Assembly (NCBI GenBank): GCA_012798975.1
Contig: JAAZME010000118.1
Coordinates: 1-10,380 of the forward strand
Source: Gallicola sp.
GTDB lineage: Bacteria; Bacillota; Clostridia; Tissierellales; Peptoniphilaceae
DNA: 10,380 nucleotides
Reading direction: 5' to 3'
Below, piece after piece: positions 6,037-10,380 of this stretch; position 1 is the first letter of the stretch; every line of letters starts with the position of its first letter. A model generated the notes under the pieces. That model searched no databases. It saw only the letters and a program-made list of their open reading frames with translations, and was not told the DNA's origin. A program made the position numbers and the translations under genes.

Positions 6037-6261
6037 ATGACATTTGATAAAGTAAAAGACATTATTGTAGAAAACTTAGGATGCGATGAATCAGAAGTAA
6101 CAATGGAAGCAAACCTTATGGATGATTTAGGAGCAGATTCACTAGATGCTGTTGAGCTTTCTTTAGCGTTGGAAGATGAATTAGGAGTGAAAATTCCAGA
6201 CGAAGACTTCGAAAAAATGACAACAGTAAAAGACATCGTTAACTATATCGATCAGCAATAA
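6037..6261 (+). CDS. acpP: Acyl carrier protein
   Basis: The 74-residue acidic four-helix carrier holds growing acyl chains as thioesters in the cytoplasm. The phosphopantetheine site is Ser35 in GADSLDAVE (32-40), the canonical DSL motif, and is followed by the helix II sequence [15 protein letters not shown]. Length and charge are typical. The ATG has AAGGAG with an 8-nt spacer. Being first in the operon, behind a perfect promoter, fits the high cellular abundance of ACP. The holo-ACP synthase that would activate it is not in the window. The accB gene follows after 22 nt. Confidence 0.97.
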   Translation: MTFDKVKDIIVENLGCDESEVTMEANLMDDLGADSLDAVELSLALEDELGVKIPDEDFEKMTTVKDIVNYIDQQ

Positions 6262-6283
6262 TTTAATCAAATAGGAGAATACT

Positions 6284-6724
6284 ATGAATTTTGATATCAA
6301 AGACATTATTCAAATTTTTTCGGATTCCAATCTAACGAAATTAAAATTAGAAGAGGATTCCTTTAAATTAGAACTTGTCAAGGAAGAAAATCATAATACT
6401 CTCATAACAGAGACAAAGGCTTCCCATAAAAAGGAAGCCTTTCCTGTTATAGAGAAAGAAGTTATAGAAGAAGCGGAAGAGGAGTTTACTCCTGTTCATT
6501 CGCCTTTAGTAGGAATTTTTTATCCAAAAAGCGATCCGGAAAGTGATCCCTTTGTACAAAATGGGGATACTGTCAAAGCCGGAGATACCCTGTGTATGGT
6601 AGAAGCAATGAAGATGTTCAACGAGATTAAGGCTCCTGTGGGCGGAACAGTTCGGAAAATTCTGGCTAAAGAAGGAGATCTTGTAGAATTTGATCAAGTA
6701 CTATTCGAAATCGAGGAAGAGTAA
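6284..6724 (+). CDS. accB: Biotin carboxyl carrier protein of acetyl-CoA carboxylase
   Basis: The 146-residue subunit carries biotin between the carboxylase (AccC) and carboxyltransferase (AccD/AccA) sites. The N-terminal segment (MNFDIKDIIQIFSDSNLTKL) is the usual BCCP oligomerisation region. A Glu/Lys-rich linker, about residues 35-68, replaces the more common Pro/Ala linker. The biotinyl domain (about 70-146) contains VHSPLVGIFY and the biotinylation motif EAMKM with Lys110. A BCCP-type thumb region (PKSDPESDPF, 81-90) is present. The start follows AGGAG by 6 nt. The stop codon TAA shares its last A with the accC ATG (TAATG), implying translational coupling. A long hairpin lies in the linker-coding segment at 6400-6455. 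Confidence 0.96.
   Translation: MNFDIKDIIQIFSDSNLTKLKLEEDSFKLELVKEENHNTLITETKASHKKEAFPVIEKEVIEEAEEEFTPVHSPLVGIFYPKSDPESDPFVQNGDTVKAGDTLCMVEAMKMFNEIKAPVGGTVRKILAKEGDLVEFDQVLFEIEEE
6400..6455 (+). other. Long hairpin within the accB linker-coding region
   Basis: Three nested pairings fold this 56-nt segment. The inner stem is a perfect 10 bp (AAAGGCTTCC 6415-6424 with GGAAGCCTTT 6433-6442, loop CATAAAAA). The middle stem is 7 bp (ATAACAG 6404-6410 with CTGTTAT 6444-6450), separated from the inner stem by a 4/1-nt internal loop. The outer stem is 4 bp (TCTC 6400-6403 with GAGA 6452-6455, one bulged A). It encodes residues 39-58, which are unconserved linker. There is no T-run after it, so it is not a standard terminator. 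It might slow transcription or translation, or mark an RNA cleavage site. Confidence 0.6.
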
Positions 6725-8091
6725 TGATTAATAAAGTTCTAATTGCCAACCGCGGTGAAATCGCAGTAAGAATCATTCGTTCCTGCCACGAAATGGGTAT
6801 GGAAGTTGTTACTGTGTATTCTACAGAAGACAAAGATCAGCTCCATGTAAAATTATCTGATGAAGCGGTATGCATAGGAGGCCCTCAAAGTGCTTCCAGC
6901 TATTTGAATATGACAAATATTATCAATGCGGCCTATGCTACAAACTGCGATGCGATTCATCCCGGATACGGATTTTTATCAGAAAACGAAGAGTTTGCAA
7001 ACTTAGTGGAATCCTGCGGGTTAAAGTTTATCGGTCCATCTGGCGGGATTATCAGCCGAATGGGGGATAAAATCGAGGCTAGAAAGCTTATGGAAGAAAA
7101 CGGAGTCCCTACTGTACCCGGATCTCCAGGAGTCGTTGAAGAGATTAAAACCGCAGAAGAAATCTGCGAAAAAATAGGCTATCCCGTTTTAATTAAAGCA
7201 GCTGGAGGCGGCGGCGGACGGGGCATGAGACGTGTTTATAAAAAAGAAGACCTGAAAAAAGAATTCGAAAATGCTCGAAACGAAGCAGTTTCTGCTTTCA
7301 ATAACGGGGATATGTACATAGAAAAACTCATTATTAATCCAAAGCATATCGAAATTCAGATCTTGGCAGATTCCCATGGAAATGTGATCCATCTGGGGGA
7401 AAGGGACTGCTCTGTTCAAAGAAAAAATCAGAAAATGATCGAAGAAAGCCCCTCTGCTTTTGTTACAGAAGAAATGCGTCAAAAAATGGGGGAAGTTGCG
7501 ATAAAAGCTGCAAAAGCCTGTAATTATGAAAATGCAGGAACGATAGAATTTGTAGTAGATAAGGATAGGAATTTTTATTTTATCGAGATGAATACCCGAG
7601 TTCAGGTAGAACATCCTGTAACAGAAATGGTTACAGGTGTAGATATTATTAAAGAACAGCTTCGAATCGCAGGTGGACTAAAATTACGATATAAACAGGA
7701 AGATATCAAAATGAACGGTTTTGCTATGGAATGCAGAGTCAATGCAGAAAATCCTCTGATGAATTTTATGCCTTCGACAGGAACTGTGGGTTTCTTCAAT
7801 CCCCCAGGAGGTTTTAGAACAAGATTCGACAGCTATTTATATAACGGCTGCAAAATCAGTCCTTATTATGATTCTATGGTGGGGAAGATCATTGTCCAAG
7901 GAGATACGAGGCTTGAGACCATAAAAAAAATGAGAAGAGCGATTGAAGAGACGATTATAGACGGTATCAAAACAAATCTTGCTCTTCAGTATACAATTCT
8001 CCACGACTTCGATTTTATCCGAGGGGATTATGATACAGGATTTATGGAAGAAAAACTGGACGAGATGCTCGAAATGATGAAAAGGGTGTAA
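6724..8091 (+). CDS. accC: Acetyl-CoA carboxylase, biotin carboxylase subunit
   Basis: The 455-residue ATP-grasp enzyme carboxylates biotin on AccB with bicarbonate and ATP, the first half-reaction of malonyl-CoA synthesis. The length is close to that of E. coli AccC. The order is KVLIANRGEIAVRII (4-18, biotin carboxylase N-terminal domain), ATP-binding Lys116 and Lys158, the glycine loop GGGGGRGM (161-168), metal ligands Glu275 and Glu288, the catalytic stretch MNTRVQVEHPVTE (289-301, with Arg292 and Glu296), Arg338 in MECRVNAEN, and YYDSMVGKI in the C-terminal domain. All expected catalytic residues are present. Translation starts inside the accB stop codon. The GAGGAAGAG just upstream can serve as the ribosome site. 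The accD ATG follows after 3 nt. Confidence 0.98.
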   Translation: MINKVLIANRGEIAVRIIRSCHEMGMEVVTVYSTEDKDQLHVKLSDEAVCIGGPQSASSYLNMTNIINAAYATNCDAIHPGYGFLSENEEFANLVESCGLKFIGPSGGIISRMGDKIEARKLMEENGVPTVPGSPGVVEEIKTAEEICEKIGYPVLIKAAGGGGGRGMRRVYKKEDLKKEFENARNEAVSAFNNGDMYIEKLIINPKHIEIQILADSHGNVIHLGERDCSVQRKNQKMIEESPSAFVTEEMRQKMGEVAIKAAKACNYENAGTIEFVVDKDRNFYFIEMNTRVQVEHPVTEMVTGVDIIKEQLRIAGGLKLRYKQEDIKMNGFAMECRVNAENPLMNFMPSTGTVGFFNPPGGFRTRFDSYLYNGCKISPYYDSMVGKIIVQGDTRLETIKKMRRAIEETIIDGIKTNLALQYTILHDFDFIRGDYDTGFMEEKLDEMLEMMKRV

Positions 8092-8094
8092 TGA

Positions 8095-8952
8095 ATGGAT
8101 AATTTTAAAGCTAGAAGAATTCTTCTTTCAAATATTAAAAATTTACGTAAAAAACAGAGAAAAGATGTTCAATCGAAAGATCTAAATCCTTCGGTTTTTA
8201 TACAATGTCCTCATTGCAATACTGTTGTCGTAAAAGAAAAAATGGAAGAAGAGATGTGGGTTTGTCCAAAATGCGATGCCCATATCAAGTATTATGCAAG
8301 AAAAAGACTGAATTCTATTCTAGATCCGGGATTTGAAGAAATCCAAAGAGATCCCGTTGGCTTCGATCCTCTGCATTTTCCAAATTACCAGGAAAAGTTG
8401 GATCGCTATGAAAGAATTACGAATTTAAAAGAAGCTCTTGTAATAGCAGAGGGAGAAATCGATGGAAACCCCTGTGTGATGATTGTGTTAGAACCCAGAT
8501 TTATGATGGGAAGCATGGGTTCTTATGTAGGAGATGAGATTGTAAGAGGATTTTCAATCGCAAAAGAGAAAAATCTACCTGTCGTAGCCTTTTGTGCAAG
8601 CGGCGGCGCTCGTATGCAGGAAGGGATCTTTTCTTTAATGCAGATGGCAAAAACGTCCAATGCAGTTCGAGAGTTTGGAGAAAGCGGAAATCTTTATGTA
8701 TCGGTTTTGACAGATCCTACAACAGGGGGAGTCACAGCTAGTTTTGCCAGCTTAGGAGATATTATTTTAGCTGAACCTGGTGCACTGATCGGTTTTACAG
8801 GCCCTAGAGTAATCAAACAAACTATCAATCAAGAATTGCCGGATGGTTTTCAAAGGGCCGAGTTTTTACTGGATCATGGATTTGTAGATGAAATTGTTCA
8901 TAGAAAAGAGATGAAAAAGTATCTGTCTCGAGTACTGGAACTTCATAGATAA
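8095..8952 (+). CDS. accD: Acetyl-CoA carboxylase, carboxyltransferase beta subunit
   Basis: The 285-residue subunit pairs with AccA to transfer the carboxyl group from biotin to acetyl-CoA. An N-terminal zinc ribbon is complete (CPHC, Cys38/Cys41, and CPKC, Cys57/Cys60). A crotonase-type core follows, with CASGGARMQEG (167-177) and DPTTGGVTASFA (207-218), which provide oxyanion and CoA-binding glycines. LGDIILAEPGALIGFTGPRVI is also typical. Length is normal. ATG 8095 is preferred over the out-of-frame ATG at 8091, which only opens a different frame. AAAGGGTG lies just upstream, at the 3' end of accC. The lysine/arginine-rich first 24 residues are an extension before the zinc ribbon, commonly seen in Bacillota. 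Confidence 0.97.
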   Translation: MDNFKARRILLSNIKNLRKKQRKDVQSKDLNPSVFIQCPHCNTVVVKEKMEEEMWVCPKCDAHIKYYARKRLNSILDPGFEEIQRDPVGFDPLHFPNYQEKLDRYERITNLKEALVIAEGEIDGNPCVMIVLEPRFMMGSMGSYVGDEIVRGFSIAKEKNLPVVAFCASGGARMQEGIFSLMQMAKTSNAVREFGESGNLYVSVLTDPTTGGVTASFASLGDIILAEPGALIGFTGPRVIKQTINQELPDGFQRAEFLLDHGFVDEIVHRKEMKKYLSRVLELHR

Positions 8953-8964
8953 GCAGGTGAAAAG

Positions 8965-9846
8965 ATGAATGTACGTGATTTAGAATTAAAAATTAAAAGT
9001 TTAGATCCGAAAGCCCAAGGAGAAAAGCAAGAACTTTTGGAAGCTTTCAGACAAAATATAAAGCCGAAGGACCGAGTGGACCTAGCCCGTTTAAAACAGC
9101 GTCCTAAGACAAAGGAAATCATAGAGGCGGTTATTGAAAATCCTCTCTTTTTTCATGGAGACCGATATTTCGGAGAAGATCCGAGTATTGTTGGCGGAAT
9201 CGGCAGTTTTAACGGACGAGCCGTCACCTTTATAGGAACCCACAAAGGAGTAGGTTTAGAAGAAAGTGTAAAAAATAATTTTGGAATGCCGGGACCGGAA
9301 GGCTATCGAAAAGCAGTTCGCTTAATGAAGCAGGCTGAGAAATTCGGACGTCCGATCTTTACCTTTATCGATACGCCGGGAGCATACCCTGGAATCGGAG
9401 CAGAGGAAAGAGGCCAAGGAAACGCCATAGCCAATGCGATTATGGAAATGAGCGGTTTAAAAGTACCTGTGATTTGTATTATTACAGGGGAAGGCTGCAG
9501 CGGAGGCGCCCTTGCTATCGGGGTTGGAAATCGGATTTTAATGATGGAAAATGCAGTGTATTCAGTATTGTCGCCAGAAGGGTTTGCTTCCATTTTGTGG
9601 AAAGATGCTTCTAGAGCTCAAGAGGCTACAGAAGTGATGAAATTAACAGCGGAAGATTTGATGGAAAATGGGATTATCCACCGAATTGTGCCGGAGAAGC
9701 TGACACTAGACAAGGAAGAGTTTTTAAATCATTTAGATCCTTTAAAAGAAGCGATGGAAGAAGAGCTGGAAAGTCTTCTTGAACTGTCGCCTGAAGAATT
9801 AATCGAAGACCGTTCGGAACATTTTAATAAAATAGGGAGGTTTTAA
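8965..9846 (+). CDS. accA: Acetyl-CoA carboxylase, carboxyltransferase alpha subunit
   Basis: The 293-residue partner of AccD completes the carboxyltransferase. The recognisable blocks are a helical N-terminus (LELKIKSLDPKAQGEKQELL), DRYFGEDPSIVGGIG (67-80), NNFGMPGPEGYRKAVRLM (104-121), FIDTPGAYPGIGAEERGQ (134-151), GEGCSGGALAIG (175-186, oxyanion glycines) and SPEGFASILWKD (203-214). It is shorter than E. coli AccA, mostly at the ends, which is usual for Bacillota. AGGTGA stands upstream of the ATG, 12 nt after the accD stop. The TAA stop overlaps the fabH ATG by one base. All four carboxylase subunits are thus adjacent, consistent with balanced synthesis of the complex. Confidence 0.97.
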   Translation: MNVRDLELKIKSLDPKAQGEKQELLEAFRQNIKPKDRVDLARLKQRPKTKEIIEAVIENPLFFHGDRYFGEDPSIVGGIGSFNGRAVTFIGTHKGVGLEESVKNNFGMPGPEGYRKAVRLMKQAEKFGRPIFTFIDTPGAYPGIGAEERGQGNAIANAIMEMSGLKVPVICIITGEGCSGGALAIGVGNRILMMENAVYSVLSPEGFASILWKDASRAQEATEVMKLTAEDLMENGIIHRIVPEKLTLDKEEFLNHLDPLKEAMEEELESLLELSPEELIEDRSEHFNKIGRF

Positions 9847-10380
9847 TGAGTCTTATTTTAAAGAAAACTTCATCGTATCTGCCTCCTAAAGTAGTTTCTA
9901 ATAAATATTACGAAGAATATCTAGAAACATCCGATGAGTGGATAAGGGAAAGAACTGGTATTCAGGAAAGACGTTTTGCAGAGGGAGAAGATACTTCTTC
10001 TCTTGCTTTAAAGGCGGTTGAAAAACTCTCTTTAAGCGAAGAAGATCTTCAGGACATCAAGGGTATTTTCGTAGCAACCTGCACATCGGATTATAGTATG
10101 CCGACAATTGCGGCAATGATACAAAAGAAAATTGGTGCAGAGGAATCCGTGTTCTCTATGGATTTTAATGTCGCCTGCAGCGGCTTTGTATCCGGTGTGA
10201 TTCTTTTAGAAAAATATTTAGAATTGGGAGAAAAAGCAATTCTTGTAGGGGCAGAAGTGTTATCGAAAGTTCTCGATAAAGAGGACCGTTCCACGGTAGT
10301 TCTTTTTGGAGACGGAGCAGCGGCAGCTCTTCTTGAGAAAAAAGAAGGATCTTTGTTTTACGATATCGGCACAAGAGGCG
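9846..10380 (+). CDS. fabH: Beta-ketoacyl-ACP synthase III, N-terminal part (cut by window edge)
   Basis: The first 178 codons of a gene running off the right edge encode a KAS III enzyme, which condenses acetyl-CoA (or a branched acyl-CoA) with malonyl-ACP to begin fatty-acid synthesis. Evidence includes TSDEWIRERTGIQERRFA (28-45), the catalytic Cys111 in FNVACSGFVSG and LFGDGAAAALL (153-163). The His and Asn of the catalytic triad would lie beyond the edge. The ATG overlaps the accA stop (TAATG), and GGGAGG stands 5 nt upstream. FabH uses the malonyl group made by the preceding acc gene products, so the pair links malonyl-CoA supply to chain initiation. Other fab genes may follow outside the window. 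Confidence 0.95.
   Translation, partial: MSLILKKTSSYLPPKVVSNKYYEEYLETSDEWIRERTGIQERRFAEGEDTSSLALKAVEKLSLSEEDLQDIKGIFVATCTSDYSMPTIAAMIQKKIGAEESVFSMDFNVACSGFVSGVILLEKYLELGEKAILVGAEVLSKVLDKEDRSTVVLFGDGAAAALLEKKEGSLFYDIGTRG

Noticed and set aside
6415..6442. accB hairpin as an intrinsic terminator
   Set aside because: The stem is followed by CCTGTTAT, not a T-run, and lies in the middle of an essential operon.
7189..7614. 141-codon minus-strand frame opposite accC
   Set aside because: It is antisense to highly conserved accC coding sequence, and nothing in the product is recognisable.
9303..9593. 96-codon minus-strand frame opposite accA
   Set aside because: It is the mirror of conserved accA sequence and is not supported by any start signal.
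1..10380. Insertion sequences, phage genes, CRISPR arrays, tRNA or rRNA genes
   Set aside because: None was seen on reading both strands: no transposase or integrase motifs, no regularly spaced direct repeats, and no tRNA-like sequence. The genes present are ordinary chromosomal types.

Overview
The window looks like chromosomal DNA from a low-GC anaerobic Bacillota, probably Clostridia or a relative such as Tissierellia. The basis is AT-rich DNA, strong AGGAG-type ribosome binding sites, a clostridial-type FASII/acetyl-CoA carboxylase cluster, and a secreted protein with three CWB2 (Cwp66-type) cell-wall-binding repeats. I do not assign a genus. I see no tRNA, rRNA, CRISPR array, transposase or phage gene.

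Left part (1-2103, minus strand): the 5' part of a DUF4213/DUF364 gene runs off the left edge. A strong intrinsic terminator (474-503) lies between it and a monocistronic gene for an exported glucosaminidase with CWB2 repeats (507-2027), which has its own good promoter (2075-2103).

Middle part (2104-5748): a 469-nt non-coding stretch holds a purine-rich tract, a two-block inverted repeat and a strong hairpin terminator. Next is a compact three-gene minus-strand operon: a ROK-family sugar kinase-like protein, a cardiolipin synthase-type phospholipase D enzyme, and a DUF1624/HGSNAT-like membrane acyltransferase. The ROK protein lacks the acidic residue of the phosphate-1 motif and has Asn where the catalytic Asp should be. 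It may therefore be a sugar-binding pseudokinase.

Right part (5749-10380, plus strand): divergent from that operon, a promoter with perfect -35 and -10 hexamers and a 17-nt spacer drives acpP-accB-accC-accD-accA-fabH, with fabH cut by the right edge. This operon supplies acyl carrier protein, the four acetyl-CoA carboxylase subunits that make malonyl-CoA, and the ketoacyl-ACP synthase III that starts acyl chains. Two junctions (accB/accC, accA/fabH) use one-base TAATG overlaps. A long hairpin sits inside the accB linker coding region.

Taken together the window is about the cell envelope: fatty-acid initiation on one side, phospholipid head-group and acyl modification on the other, and a wall hydrolase beyond. 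The best candidates for something undescribed are the degenerate ROK protein with its membrane-enzyme partners, the accB coding-region hairpin, and the structured non-coding region at 2207-2554. None of these is proven by sequence reading alone.
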